Below are positions 12,481 through 24,073 of a DNA stretch of 64,000 nt, in pieces. This DNA is from Nepenthes gracilis. Its lineage: Eukaryota; Streptophyta; Magnoliopsida; Caryophyllales; Nepenthaceae. The notes below the pieces were generated by a model. That model was not told the DNA's origin. It worked only from the letters and a program-made list of their open reading frames with translations, and did no database searches. The position numbers and the translations under genes are program-made. The stretch is from NCBI GenBank assembly GCA_033239525.1, contig BSYO01000005.1, forward strand, positions 25,030,519-25,094,518. Reading direction: 5' to 3'. Position 1 is the first letter of the stretch. Every line of letters begins with the position of its first letter.

Positions 12481-12839
12481 CTGGTGAGGCAAGATCAAGG
12501 AGATCGGTAGGTGTATTACGCCGCAAGACGCCGGGGCGATTCGAGACCTTGTATCCGCATGCCGAGAGGTTGCGTTAACATCGGTGTACTCGCCTAGGAA
12601 GCCGAGACCTTATTTCCCGGCTCACAAGATCGTGGTGCGACCACGACCACCACGAGAACCATTTTGTAAAAGCCCGAGGTCTCGGGCATCGATCAAGTGG
12701 GCTATCGAGGCTGGGTGGATTCGAGATCGAAACCAGTGCCCTACGGCCATAAAGGGCCGTGCCCCTTGCGGACTTTTATGGTAGAAACAACAAAGACATC
12801 GTGACGAAGACATCGGGCCGGGCTGGCAAGGCTGAAGCA

Positions 12840-13090
12840 GCGAGTTCACCTCAGCCGGACTTTGCATGTAGATGGATCTCATGAAGGATGGGAGCGGAGC
12901 GGGTGTCAGGTTTGCAAACGCCCATGGATCCGAAATCAAATACTCGCAACCTGGGGGTTCCCGGCCACAAACAACGTAGTAGAATACGAGGCCTCCGCTC
13001 ACAGGATCGCGTACGGCAAAGGAGTGCTCGCCAAGTGCCTAGTGATCTATAGTGACTCGAAATGTTGTCAACTGTGCCCCTAAACTTTGA
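12840..13090 (+). pseudogene. RNase H remnant
   Basis: LHVDGSHEG (first catalytic Asp), then GSGAGV-like and NNVVEYEA-like text, then VIYSDSK across small indels. This is the RNase H fold that follows RT in Ty3/gypsy pol. Confidence 0.65.
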
Positions 13091-13499
13091 GGTCAATAAC
13101 CCTCAGCCTTTCCAAGTACCTCGCAAGGAAAGAGTTGGCCTCGTATTTCGAGAAGGTCAGATTGTGGCACATTCTAAGGGAAGAAAACGAAAGGTACATC
13201 GCTGGCAAAGCAGCATGCAGCCTGCAGACCCAGTAGCAGCATTTAATAAAAGGAACGGAGAAATTCGGAGCGACCCTCGAAGAGCCGCAGGCCGAGGTCA
13301 TGCAGTGTCCGAATGACATATGGATGACCGCCTGCTGAGATACCTCACCAAAGGAGTTCTGCCCGAGGACGCCGCAGAAGCCGTAAAGGTGAGGAAGTCC
13401 AATGGGCTGGTACACCACATTATCCATTTACCGTCTATATCGCCGGGGTTACTCGGCCCCTATTCGAGGTGCCTTACCCCGATGAGGCAGAGTATGCAC

Positions 13500-14550
13500 T
13501 TCAAGAGGTGCATCTAGGAATTTGTGGATCACACATCGAGGCAAGAACCTAAGATTCAAGATTATGCGGCAAGGGTATTATCGTGAACCATGAGGGATGA
13601 TGCCATGGACTTCGATGTGTAGTGTGAAAATTGCCAGTCCACGGCAATATAAGCCATCACCGCACGCTGAGCTTCAAGCGTTGCAATCTCCATGGCCTTT
13701 GCACAATGGGGGCTTGACATCCCTACCATTTCCCATTACGTCCGGGCCGTGAGAAGTTCTCATCGTGGGAATAGACTACTTCACCAAGTGGGTAGAAGCA
13801 ACGCCACTTGTACTCGGATAGCAACTGAGCGGAACGCGACCGAGTTCCTCCGCAAAGAGGCTGTTGTGCTTTGAGTGCCCGAGAGCGCCGCTCACGTATA
13901 ATGGGACACAAATTAGGAAGGTAATTTTTCAGCATCTTATCTTGGCCTTCAATCAATTTAATTCATACATCCGTTGTATATCCTTAGGCGAACTACCGGG
14001 TGAAGTCACAAACAGATCATCCCCGCACGGGCTCAAAACCAAGTTGCTAGGACTCCGGCTCATGGGTGGACGAGGTTGCCATCCATCCTCCGGGCATACA
14101 GGACCCACAAAGCCGAGGAACCTACAAGAGAGACCCCATTCAGCCTCGTGCTGTGGGGTGGGCCGTCATACCACTAGAAGTGGGCCTTCCAAGCCTCCGA
14201 GTAGAACACTTCGACCCAAGCGTCACACCCACCACCTACCCCGAGAGCACTGGATTTGCTGATGAAGCCCAAACAGCACAACTTTGTGTGGCAATGTATC
14301 AACGACGGGTGGCCCGCTATTACAACAAGAGAGTAAAAGCGCCATAGTCAAGTCTGAGACTTGGTATCGGAAGCATCGCGCAACAGAAAGAATGCCGGCT
14401 AAACAAGCTCTCTCTCCGAATTGGGAAGGACCCTTCCTAGTCTCAAGAAGATTTCAAAAACGGGGTACAAATCGCGAACTCGGGAAGGCAGGCCAATCCC
14501 TGTAACTCCGAATGCAACACACCTCAAGAAATACTATCAAGAGGTCAAAG
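13500..14550 (+). pseudogene. Integrase remnant
   Basis: Zinc-finger region near 13505-13660 (EVHLGICGSHIEAR, CENCQ). Catalytic core at about 13690-13830 (AQWGLDIP, VGIDYFTKWVEATPLV). C-terminal part to about 14545 (PLEVGLPSLRVEHFDPS, YQRRVARYYNKRVKA, LSPNWEGPFLV, HLKKYYQEV). It would insert the cDNA; here it is split by stops and indels. Confidence 0.8.
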
Positions 14551-14570
14551 CTAGGGCAAAAAAAAAAACT

Positions 14571-14931
14571 GCCCGTCCGGAGCGGCCCAAGAGGTCGTAT
14601 TCAAACTCTGCCTGGCCCGAGCGGCCCAAGAGGTCGTATTCAAGAAACTCGGTTCCGTCCCGAGCGCCCAAGAGGTCGATTCGTAAACTCCTGCCTGGCC
14701 CGAGCGCCCAAGAGGTCGGGATTCAAGAAACTCTGCCTGGCCCGAGCGGCCAAGAGGTCGACATTCAAAACTCTGGCTCCGTCCGAGCGGCCCAAGAGGT
14801 CGATTCAAAAAACTCTGCCCGTCCCGAGCGCCCAAGTGGTCGTATTCAAAACTCGGCTTTCGTCCGAGCTACCCTAAGAGGTCGTATTCAAAACTCGGAT
14901 CGACCGAGCGGCCCTAAAGGTCGAAAAATTC
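14571..14931 (+). repeat. Minisatellite, ~41-bp unit, about 9 copies, after pol
   Basis: Units share the core gagcggcccaagaggtcg followed by attcaaaactctg and a short variable linker. Neighbouring units differ by small indels, so every frame reads as a different repeat protein and none is conserved. It sits directly after the integrase C-terminus, the position where Tat-lineage elements are known to carry variable tandem repeats. Confidence 0.85.
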
Positions 14932-15329
14932 AACAAGTACAAGGAAGGAAAGGAAAAAGGCACAACAATCTTCAACAACTTCTTTCTCATTTCAACAAAG
15001 GAGCAGGATACATGTACAAAAAATAAAAAGTGCATCATCAAGGCACCGGGGCTCGACTCCCAAACAACTCACGGCTCGGGGAAGGTCCAAGGACACTTCC
15101 AGATCCGAGGGCTCTGACGGCCCTGGAGATAGTGGATCTTCGAAGGACCAGACGACGCCGCTCGAAAGGGCCTCCAGCAATGCCAAACAAGTCATCGGCT
15201 CAAAGCACTCGCATCGAGGGGACGAGTACCGCAAGGGAAAAACCCGGACGAATAAGACGAAGTACTCGCGCACAATCGGATGCCGCCCCAATACTTGCGC
15301 TCCGAGTAAAGGCGTAAGGTCCCTGTGCC

Positions 15330-16465
15330 TACGGGACACTCTTAGCCTCTCCTCTCTCACCGACGCACTGCCTTGTCGACGCCTTGCAACATCCTTCAAA
15401 GAGGCTATCTCCTTCCCTCAGGCAAGAAGCTCCGCCTCGGCCGAGAGGCCTCTCGGCGCCTCCAGCACCACCCACCGGGAGAGTCCGAGCGACCCTCCAG
15501 AATAATGCCGAGCCTCTCGGCCATAGTTTGAGCTGCGTCAAGAAAAGATTATCGAACAAAGGAAGTATAGGAAGGACAAAGCACCTCTAGGGAAAATGGA
15601 AATACCTCAAGCAAGGAGCCACACTCGAAGAGGCCCTCCACCGGGTTCCTGAGCCGGAGCGCCGGCAGGAAGGCACCACGTGGCCTCAACCCCAGCCTCG
15701 GAATAGGAGTATCGGAAGGGTATGAGCAACGGCCGGGGCTCGACAATAGGTGCCTCCACCTCCACTCCAAAGGCCCGAGGCCATGAACACTCTGGGTGCC
15801 ATCATCGGGAACCTCCTCGGGCGCTCGCGCCTCATCTCGCTTGGACGGGATGGGAAGCTCAAAGAACGACCTCATCTTCGACCCCTCCGAGAGTCCTCGA
15901 CATCAAAGTCCCTGATGGATGCCCACAAAGGACAAGCCACTGTGTAGTTCAGAGAAACTCCGAGGGCAGTCTCTCGCTGGCTTGGACTTCCGGAAGCTCA
16001 ATCACCTCAACGATCGTTTGACTTCCTGAGCCTCGGTCCACTTCATCAATCCTCCGAGGATCCTCCAGTGAGACCGGAAAAAATAAAGGCATGTAGAGTC
16101 CTCGACCCCCGAGAACCCTGATGTGAGGACTTCCTTCTCTCGAACAGGAGCGATGACGTCATCATCCGCAAACTCGGCCCGCAAGGCCGGGGCCAGCGCC
16201 TCCGAAGAAGGCAGCTCCACCACACCTCGGGGACGCTTTGAGCCCTCAACGTCCGAGCGTTTGAGAGCTTCGTACGCCCGCTTTGCTCCGCTTGACGGGC
16301 GATCTTGAAATGCCTGAGTCCCCCGTCCTCTTCTCAACTTTTCTTGGATTTGACTTCACGGGAGTGGACGCGGCGCGTCTCGGCAAAGAGAGGTCCACTG
16401 CCTCCTCGAGGTTCTCAGAAGCAACCAAATATTGCGCTTGTCAGTGGAAACCCCCGAGGTTAGCC
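15330..16465 (-). pseudogene. Likely C-terminal continuation of the antisense ORF, frameshifted
   Basis: Minus-strand open pieces at 16246-16428, 16002-16337, 15549-15875 and 15329-15559 carry charged, low-complexity text such as KRAYEALKRSDVEGSKRPR. They overlap in successive frames as one interrupted coding tail would. Similar Lys/Arg/Ser-rich tails follow this domain in plant relatives. An alternative is chance open frames in GC-rich DNA. Confidence 0.35.
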
Positions 16466-17029
16466 TTAATGAGATCCGTGATCTCCTTTCGAGTTTTTCT
16501 TTATCATTAAGGGAAGGCTCGATTGCAATACTCGGGGGCCACCTTCCCCCGGTCGGAATGGCCGCGACGATCGGAAGGAAAAGAATTTATTCTTCCACCT
16601 CTTGGTGGAACCGGGGTTCCCACCACAGAGCAAGGCAAAGTCCGGTCGGGGGGTCATTGTGATCCAGTTAAGGTTATGGGTGAAACGAAACATAACCTTG
16701 ACTACAGTGGCATTCAAAAGCTTCTTCTGACAACGTAAGAAGACGCACAGGGAGACAAGATACCTCATGGCGTTCGGTTGGAGCCCTGCCAATGGGACGC
16801 CCAGATCCCTCATGATCTCGTAAAGTTCCAAGGGAACTGGGAACCGCAGACCACTCTTAAGGTGGATCTCATAAACAGAAATGAAACCGTTAGGAGGGTG
16901 CGACGCCCTATCATGCGGCTCCGGCACCACCATGGCCATCTCGTCAGGAATCTCATACAGGACTCGCAGCTCTTCGAGCCTGTCATTCGACAGTGACGAT
17001 GCGATGTCCCTCACTCCGGGCGCTACCAT
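16466..17029 (-). CDS. Antisense ORF of the Tat-like element (putative gypsy-type transposon protein domain)
   Basis: 188 codons on the strand opposite to gag-pol, between pol and the 3' LTR. The start MVAPGVRD at 17029 is chosen because a TATA box (17151-17160) lies about 120 bp upstream; the open frame continues to 17497 through the promoter itself, so that part is probably not translated. The segment VYEIHLKSGLRFPVPLELYE and the following MRDLGVPLAGLQPNAMRYL fit the plant domain annotated as putative gypsy-type transposon (Pfam PF04195, Transposase_28, from memory). Comparable antisense ORFs are known in Grande and related elements; their role is unknown. After about residue 175 the frame may have shifted, and related text continues in 15330-16465. 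Confidence 0.65.
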   Translation of the reverse strand: MVAPGVRDIASSLSNDRLEELRVLYEIPDEMAMVVPEPHDRASHPPNGFISVYEIHLKSGLRFPVPLELYEIMRDLGVPLAGLQPNAMRYLVSLCVFLRCQKKLLNATVVKVMFRFTHNLNWITMTPRPDFALLCGGNPGSTKRWKNKFFSFRSSRPFRPGEGGPRVLQSSLPLMIKKNSKGDHGSH

Positions 17030-17150
17030 TGTGAGTTTGAAAACGAAAGAAGCAAGGAAATGAAGAATTTGGAAACGAAAGGGTTTATCGCAGAGGAAGA
17101 CGAGGAAGAAAGGTTCAGCAGAAGAAAATTTATGAAGGGCCAAGAGGCGC

Positions 17151-17160
17151 CTTTTATAGC
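17151..17160 (-). promoter_or_regulatory. TATA box of the antisense ORF
   Basis: The minus strand reads gctataaaag, followed by gcgcc. Transcription would start near 17120, about 90 bp before the ATG at 17029. A run of G-boxes lies just upstream (17196-17336). Confidence 0.6.
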
Positions 17161-17195
17161 CCGAAAAATTTGAAAAAGGCGCCATCATCACCATA

Positions 17196-17336
17196 CCACA
17201 TGTCAGACGGCCATTCGAATGAGAAAAAGAAGCCTTGCCACGTGTCACTCGGACATTGGATCTGGAAAAGAAGTGACGCGCTGGCCACGTGAAGTCCGAC
17301 CGTCCGCCAAAATAATTAATGGCTCGCCACGTGTCA
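17196..17336 (-). promoter_or_regulatory. Array of four G-box/ABRE-like repeats upstream of the antisense ORF
   Basis: The plus strand shows ccacatgtca (17196), ccacgtgtca (17238), ccacgtgaag (17285) and ccacgtgtca (17327), spaced 42, 47 and 42 bp. Three keep the palindromic G-box core cacgtg; one has cacatg. The repeated unit also carries a following cgg, so the array looks like a tandemly duplicated ~42-bp module. In plants such motifs bind bZIP and bHLH factors in abscisic-acid and light responses; whether they act here is inference. Confidence 0.6.
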
Positions 17337-17670
17337 CCCGGCCGCTCTTGAAGAAATGATGAACGCTTACCTTCCAAGGTAATCGATACAAACGCACAAT
17401 CACGATTTAATGCCCACGAAGCCTGAAACGCGGCATGAGAGTTTTCGGACGATAACAAATTTCTCGACGATGAAGTCCGCGACCAAGAGGAAGTCACCGG
17501 AAATTCAAGGACTTAAAAGTGCCTCCAAGCAAATTCTGATCTAAGTCTTCATCACAGTGATCTCCTCGGACAATCATCATATTCATGGGACTAGCATTCA
17601 CAAAAAAAAAAGGGGGACATCTCAGAAGCCTCCGAAGAACATGCCAATGTGTCCAAGATCTCCGACCCTT

Positions 17671-17685
17671 AGGCATGGGGGCTAA
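17671..17685 (+). other. Polypurine tract of the Tat-like element
   Basis: aggcatgggggctaa directly before the 3' LTR start TGTCAGG. It is the expected place for plus-strand DNA priming and fixes the element's plus orientation. Confidence 0.6.
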
Positions 17686-18440
17686 TGTCAGGTTCAAGAT
17701 GCTGTGGTCCCCAATCCACCGGGTAAAAAGAATAAGTATTGACCGGGAAGATAAGTGTATCTGAGTCCGAGAATGATCACAAAAAGAAGAAGATCTCGAA
17801 ATAAAGAATAAGCAGAACGTCCGAGGGCTTTGAGGCGAGAGCCCTCATCAGCTTTGAAGTCCGCGGATCCAAAAGAAAAGCGAGGGACTTATCCAAAGGT
17901 CAAAGTTCCACCTCAATCGAGGACTCTTCAAGACGTCCGAGAATGCCAAACACCATAAACGTCCAAAGACGATAAAAGTCCACAGAACACGCCACCACCG
18001 CTGAACCCGACACAGCTAGCCGACATTCCCGGCAAATACGGCATGAACGCTCGAGGCGGCCAAAAGTTGTCCATTCACGATACAAACCCACAGACACGCA
18101 GAGACGTGTCGGAGTAGGTGGCCACTGGCACCTAGCGGCCAACGGTAACATTTTCTCCTATAAATATCCCACTCTGGGGCATCGATAGGGGACCGAATTT
18201 TTCTTACAAGAAAGAAAGAGAAAAAGCACAGATTCAAAAGCGTATAAAACCCTCGTCCACGGTTCTCGGACACCATCTTGTAAAATAAATGATATCAAAC
18301 TTAGTGAAATCTTCTCCGTGCCGGTACCTCGTGGTTTTCTTTTCTCATTCAAGAGAAGGTTTCCACGTAAAAATATCATGCTTAATCTCTTCTTCTCTCT
18401 CACCAATCATCACCTCATTTGTGTTGCTTTCGACCAAAAT
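17686..18440 (+). repeat. 3' LTR of the Tat-like element
   Basis: About 755 bp, starting TGTCAGGTTCAAG directly after the polypurine tract. It matches the 5' LTR with many small indels and substitutions, so the insertion is old or the sequence noisy. The end near 18440 is approximate. Confidence 0.85.
18158..18167 (+). promoter_or_regulatory. LTR TATA box (3' LTR)
   Basis: Exact counterpart of the 5' LTR TATA motif. It could drive read-out into the AT-rich DNA to the right; no gene is seen there. Confidence 0.55.
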
Positions 18441-18645
18441 CCTAGAATGCAAATGCACCTTTTGTGAAATGGCCGCTGAAGTTCTTATCTTGTGGTTATG
18501 TTAGGGAATTGCCTTGAAATGATTTTTCTCGAGTGAACATTGAGCAACAAATTTTTTCAGTACAAGAACTTAAAAAAAAACTTGTACAATGGATATTAAA
18601 GTTATAAAAGTGATCTAAAATTCAAAAGTTATTACAAATAATTAA

Positions 18646-18684
<39 letters not shown>

Positions 18685-21129
18685 GAATTCAAAATTTAAC
18701 TCTACAATTACCGAGGCATGTAATTAGTTAATATTTGAAGATTACAATGTTAATTAATTACTAGATTAATAGATATAATGGATTATAAAATGTTATGCAT
18801 TGTAATCATGGATAATATTTTTTTATCCATAATTAATCACGCTGCAGAAAAAATAATAAAATTCACAGTACAGTGTGATTAATTAAGTCATGCATTTTCA
18901 TGCATCATATGTCCCGATCGAGTCGAAATTTTGTTCAGACGTCATAATATTGTATTAATTAAAGACGACTTAGCAAAAAGAAACGATTATTCGGACCACG
19001 CAGACCCCTCGCCAGGATGGTCACCCCTACCGACTCTATACCGATCCATTCCCATCTTGGGGGAACCAAAGATATTTTAAACTTCTCTCCTTTTATTTTT
19101 ATTTTGTCTATTTCATTCTTAAAATTTAATTTTTAACTAAATTTTAATCTTTATTTTATTATCAAGTTTATTGTACTCAATAAATTCAGACCGAACCTTA
19201 GGAAAAATACTAAAACATTCACTGTAAATTCTACTTGTAATATCAAAATTCTTAATATGATTATGTCATCTGAAGTGAATATGGTTAAGAGAATATTTAA
19301 AGAAAAGCATTAGTTCGGTTGAAAATTTAAATATGGAGTGATTTCAGAGGACATCTGATGGGCACAAAAGCCATCTACAGGCATGTCTTAGACAATATTT
19401 TCAAGCATGATGTGCACACGAAGGATGCCCGTATATATTTATTTCAGGATTGTAACATTTGATGCATGCCTTACGGATACAATTGCATCCCCATTGTAAG
19501 CTTTTGTACTTGATAGGTGCATAGTAGAGACCTATGTGCTAGTTTACTTTACATAGATTATCAATCAATTTTCAGCTCAATTTTTAGATTTTTTTGAGCC
19601 GAGAGAGAGAGAGAAAAAAGAAGAGGAGAGAGAGAAAAAGGAGAAAAAGAGAGATGAATGATGAAGTAAATTTAAAGTGATTTTTAGTAAATTTTTGATA
19701 GATTTAAATTAAGACAAGTACATTTAAGTTTATTTTTTTTATTTATTGCTAAATTTTTTAGAGTTTTCTCTCCATTTTTTGTTCAAAAATTTATGAAATG
19801 ACATTTCTTTACTTTTAAATTTGTGTTGTATCCATGTTATTTTTACTTATATTTTATGAGATTTGTCTTAAATTAAGCACGTTGTTATAAAACTATGAAA
19901 TTTTTAAGAAATTGATCTTGCATATGCTTTTTGTGTAAGAATTTGATGGAAGTTTCACTTTAAATCTTGTCAAGGTTATTTATTTATTTATTTATTTTTT
20001 AAATGTACAAAATCTTTTATTTTGCCTAAATAAAAAATATTATAAAAAAATTAATAAAATATATTCAAATATATTTTAATATATTAATTTATTAGCAAAT
20101 GTCATTACCTATTATCAATAGGATCAAAAAAATAATATTTGCCTCCGTTTAGAAGATATAGTATATAGTCAGCCTATCCATAGGTATTAAATAGTAGTAT
20201 ATGGCTCAAGCTACGGAGAAAGTTCATATCTCGACATTTGATGTTTGACCTTAGCCGCTAAGATTATTGTTATCCCTTGGTTCTTACTTTTGTTCTCAAT
20301 TTTTAGAATTTTGTATATGATTATATTGATCATTCTCATATTTTTGTCATGTAAATTCACATAAAATTACATATACATGCTTTGCTTACAATTGGAGTTA
20401 CTCTTGCCATATTTTATAATATTTTATATTATTAGGCTTGAATTTATTTATAAGTTTGCCGATTTTGGAGAGTGAATTTCTGATGGATTTGTCTAAGGAT
20501 ATTTTTAATTGTATTTTGTATGTATTCTTGAAGATAAAAAATAGCTTTGAATCAAGTTTATTGGACTTTGTACTTGACGGTTAACGTGCATATAACTCTG
20601 ATTTTATATCTCTATGTTGGATATTAGATTGTAGACTCTTCCTTGCGCTTGAACGAGTTTATTAAGGAGGTTGTATGTTTTTGGGTCAACCTTTGAAGTG
20701 TTCATCGGATTTTTGGGACCTTGTCTGTATATATTAATGGTTTAAACTAAATATCGGATTGCATCTCGATTTTTGTTTAATTGTTCAAGATGTTATTCTT
20801 ATTTATGTTTTGTATTAGGTATAGGATATAGTGGTGATATTGGTGCTAGTTGTAAGGAAAATGTCATAAATAATTTGAGAAAGTAAGTTTTGTGATTTGT
20901 GACATGATGTTTATGAAAATATTACAAGGTCAATGCGGTGTTGGGTCTCATTGGGAAAACAATTATTTTGTCTTCATGGCATTGATAGTGAAAGTTATGG
21001 ACCGAATGATCTAGTAACATCCGAACTTGGAGTAATGTGGAAATCCTAGGCTTGCTATTATAGCTTATGACCAGTTCATAAATGAGCATATGTCTGAATT
21101 CTTGGATGATCTGAATTCGTAAGGATAAA
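18441..21129. other. Region between retrotransposons, no gene recognised
   Basis: AT-rich. Contents seen: an (ATT)n microsatellite at 18646-18684; a GC-richer island at about 18985-19070 without a match; at about 19330-19640, degraded sequence with repeated gatgcatgcc-like words and a purine run (gagagagagag) like that at 47845 and 60572. The right part may be the 5' end of the old chromovirus, but I could not find its 5' LTR. Confidence 0.4.
18646..18684. repeat. (ATT)n microsatellite
   Basis: About 13 consecutive ATT units. Confidence 0.95.
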
Positions 21130-21318
21130 ATTATATACCTACATAGTGAAAAATATATTTGAGGTGATGATTATTGAAGGGAGGAGAAAGTCAAGTTTGT
21201 CATTTACAAATTGGATGGCTAGGGTGACCGTTAGTAGGCCATAAAGAGTAAGACTTTAGGCTTGGAAACCAAGAAAATTTTATGGAATGTATTTCTTGTG
21301 GTGTTCCTAGAGAAGAAT
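21130..21318 (+). pseudogene. Old chromovirus gag, 5' fragment
   Basis: The plus strand reads KNIFEVMIIEG and, after one indel, KVKFVIYKLDG, a normal plant Ty3/gypsy gag core (compare EKAFEVM and EKVRLATYML). The text stops at the agaat target site of the LARD array and resumes in frame-compatible fashion at 36218, so the array inserted into this gag. Confidence 0.55.
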
Positions 21319-24073
21319 TGTGAGGTTCCGGGTTTGTGAACCCGATAATTAAGAGGTGATTAGTATGTTAATGATCAATACTAATCTTATGGGATGATTA
21401 AGGTTTGGTATCGGAAGAAAATCGGAAAATTACTCGGGTCCGGGCTGCTGGAGCCCTGCCAGCAGGCTTGCTTGCCTGCTGGGCGCTCGAGCCGAGGCTC
21501 GAGCGGTGGAAGCAGAACCGGCCCGTGGCTGGCCGCTCGCCAGCCGCTCGATGGGCGCTCGAGCGGTGGCTGGCAGTAGCACGGCCGCTCGCTGGCCGCT
21601 CGCCAGCCGCCTGGAGCGGCCGGCGTAGTATATTATTCCGCCGCGCGATTTGTTCTCCTCATTTTTCGATCGGCCGAGGGTTTGGAGGAGAGAGAGAGGG
21701 GCGCGACTAGAGAGAGAAGAAGGGAGATCGAGCCGAGTCCGATTCCGCCTTGAGAGCCAGGTATAAAGGTAAGAAAGACGCGTCGGCGCAAGTGTTCTCA
21801 TACAATACTTCCTCTCGCTCTTTCTCGATGTTTTGTGTATTTTCGTTGAAGATTTTGTGTCGATACCCACGGGGAATGTTAGGACATTGAAAACCCATGC
21901 CTTGAGGTCCATGAAAATGTAGTTATTGTCCGAACCTGGTCCGATTCGCCCGGTGATTTGCGCCTGAACCCTAACCTACGGGATTTTGGGGTTTCCCGTT
22001 CGCCCCGTATCATGAAATTGACCCCCAAATTGGAAAGCCCACGTCCCAATGATGAATATATGTCGGCCGCGGTCCGATCCGCACGTTTGGACCTCGTTCG
22101 CGCGTCCGAGCCCATTAAAGGGGCGCTGTCACTGTTCACCTGAGACCGAAGGGTGGACTTTTACGCGTTATCGCGGGAAATGTTGAAAGAACCCTAGAAT
22201 ATGAATACCCGTATCCCAATTGTGTACACATCGACCGGATGCCAATCTCGCAAGATTTGACCCGTTTCGTGGCATCCGGAGCCTTGATAATGTCCCGTTG
22301 TCGATAATCCGAAATAAATGGGAAGTTGTGTACTTCCCACTCGTGATAAGTTAAATCGAACCCCAACGTGAAATATCGTACAAAGAGTACGAAACGAATC
22401 CACCGACGTCGATTTCCCAAGTATCAACTGTATGCGCGTCCGAGGTATTCGAAGAGAAATCCACGATAATGTTTACCTCCAAACGAGACAAGAAATGCAA
22501 AGTGAAATGTGATCCCAATTGTAATGAAAGAACGCTTAAATGATTAAACGTAAAATGTAAGCCCCGAATATGAATCCGTGAGTCGGAGGCAAAGGAATGA
22601 GTCTCGGAGGTTCAAAAGTAATATGTGATCATTTGAGGTAAGAATAAGATCTCTTTGGGAACTTGAAAGTTGATTATGGTGACTAAGGAAACTGGATCCT
22701 CGTAAAGTGGAAGCCAACTTGTGATGACTTGATTGGCGGGAATCGAGTCCCATTGATATGAGATCCTTGACGTGCATGGAAGGGAGTCCACATTGTACTT
22801 GAGATGATGTAATCTCATGGACGGAGATGTGATTGATGATGTAATCTCCCGGTTGGAGATGATTGTGATGGGAACGAGGTTTCCCGAGATTCGATTGTGT
22901 ATGGCAAATGTGGATTTTCCCTCTCAGTGTCGAACCTAACTCAAACTAGGACCTCGAGTCATATGGGTAGTATTCTTCGCGTATCATGTCCATCGTGGTG
23001 GGAACCCGGCGGATACTTGGCCACGATTAGGCGGCCGTGTGAGCGGGTGATGTCCATGGGTATTTTTGTGGAAACTACCGCGGAAGGACGAGATTGCCCG
23101 GACCCCCGGGTGTGGGGTGTGTCGACACTACATATTGAGATGTAGTTATCAAGATGATTGCATGATGCAACTGAGGGTCGTGTGCTACTGAATCAAGTAG
23201 TAGCCGTGGCTTTAGAATGTGTAGCGAACATTTCCCGTCCCGTTCTCTCGCATCGTTGGTTGAAATGACGATCTACTAGCCGGTCCGCAAAGATGATATA
23301 ATAAAGAAAATGAATAATATCCAATTGATGAACCGAATGAATCCAATAGACCGTAATGAGAACCGAATGAACCAACATTCAAGATGAAACCGTGAGAACC
23401 TTAGGAATCGAGTGATCCCAATTGCTTCCCTTGTTCCTCGATCGAGAGAGTGTGTATCCCCTCCTGCTTAGGTCCTTGTTCGTGTCTTGAGGGGTGAATA
23501 TGATTACATTCTTTGGTTGGCTCACTCTTGCCGTTGATGTTTTTCCTTTCGTATTTAAACACTTAGTCATTGCAGTAGATGTGTGAAAAAAGGAGAGAGA
23601 CTTGTCATATGACCTACTGGACCCGCGCGATCGGAAGATTTGTGCATAGAGTTGGATCGACTGCGACAGCACCCGCGTCGAGCGTGGCTCACGTTGCTAT
23701 TTTACGGTTTTATTATGCTTCCGCAGATGGGCGATGATTTAGCATGCCTCCGCCCGTATATTTATATTTGGAGTTTTGCTAATTAGATGGCATCTTCTAG
23801 ATCCGCATCGTAGGTTTATGGCATCGTGTTGGAGCCATGATGATATGGTCATGTTGTGATCCTCGTGGCATATTTGTAGGCTTTGAGTTAAGCCTTTTGA
23901 TTGAGATGTGCTTGCTTGTTGCGCTTGATATTTTAAGCAGGTTGATTTGGTTTTCGTCCGATTCTGAGTAGGAAATTTAGGATTTTCCGAATCCATAGCA
24001 TTAATTATGGGCTCTAGGGTGTGTTTAGGCATCGACGGAGGTTATTCAATAGAGAATAATCTGTTCCGCCACA
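21319..24073 (+). repeat. LARD LTR 1 (left)
   Basis: 2755 bp, TGTGAGGTTCC to GCCACA. It aligns over its full length with LTR 2 and LTR 3 with scattered substitutions and many 1-4 bp indels. The GC-rich inner part (about 21440-21640) is more diverged, and its palindrome next to the TATA is broken. Confidence 0.85.

Larger units (their letters stand above)
8359..18440 (+). mobile_element. Ty3/gypsy LTR retrotransposon, Tat-lineage-like, decayed
   Basis: Layout on the plus strand: 5' LTR, primer-binding region, gag, protease, RT, RNase H, integrase, a minisatellite, an antisense ORF, polypurine tract, 3' LTR. The internal order gag-PR-RT-RH-INT defines Ty3/gypsy. The extra antisense ORF and long repeat-bearing 3' region fit the Tat group (Ogre, Grande and Retand relatives). 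All coding parts are broken by small indels, so it cannot move by itself. The 7-mer ctagaat occurs just outside both ends (8351-8357 and 18442-18448), a likely trace of target-site duplication. Confidence 0.85.

Noticed and set aside
14421..15026. 201-codon plus frame with ARPERPKRS-like repeats
   Set aside because: Produced by the ~41-bp minisatellite. Unit length is not a multiple of 3 and each unit has indels, so the repeat peptide changes frame.
17030..17497. N-terminal 156 codons of the open frame containing the antisense ORF
   Set aside because: They overlap the TATA box and G-box array; the domain begins after the Met at 17029.
21405..21710. GC-rich frames of 60-160 codons in the LARD LTRs (also near 27420 and 33517)
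   Set aside because: They come from repeated gccgctcg words, differ in frame between the three LTRs and show no domain.
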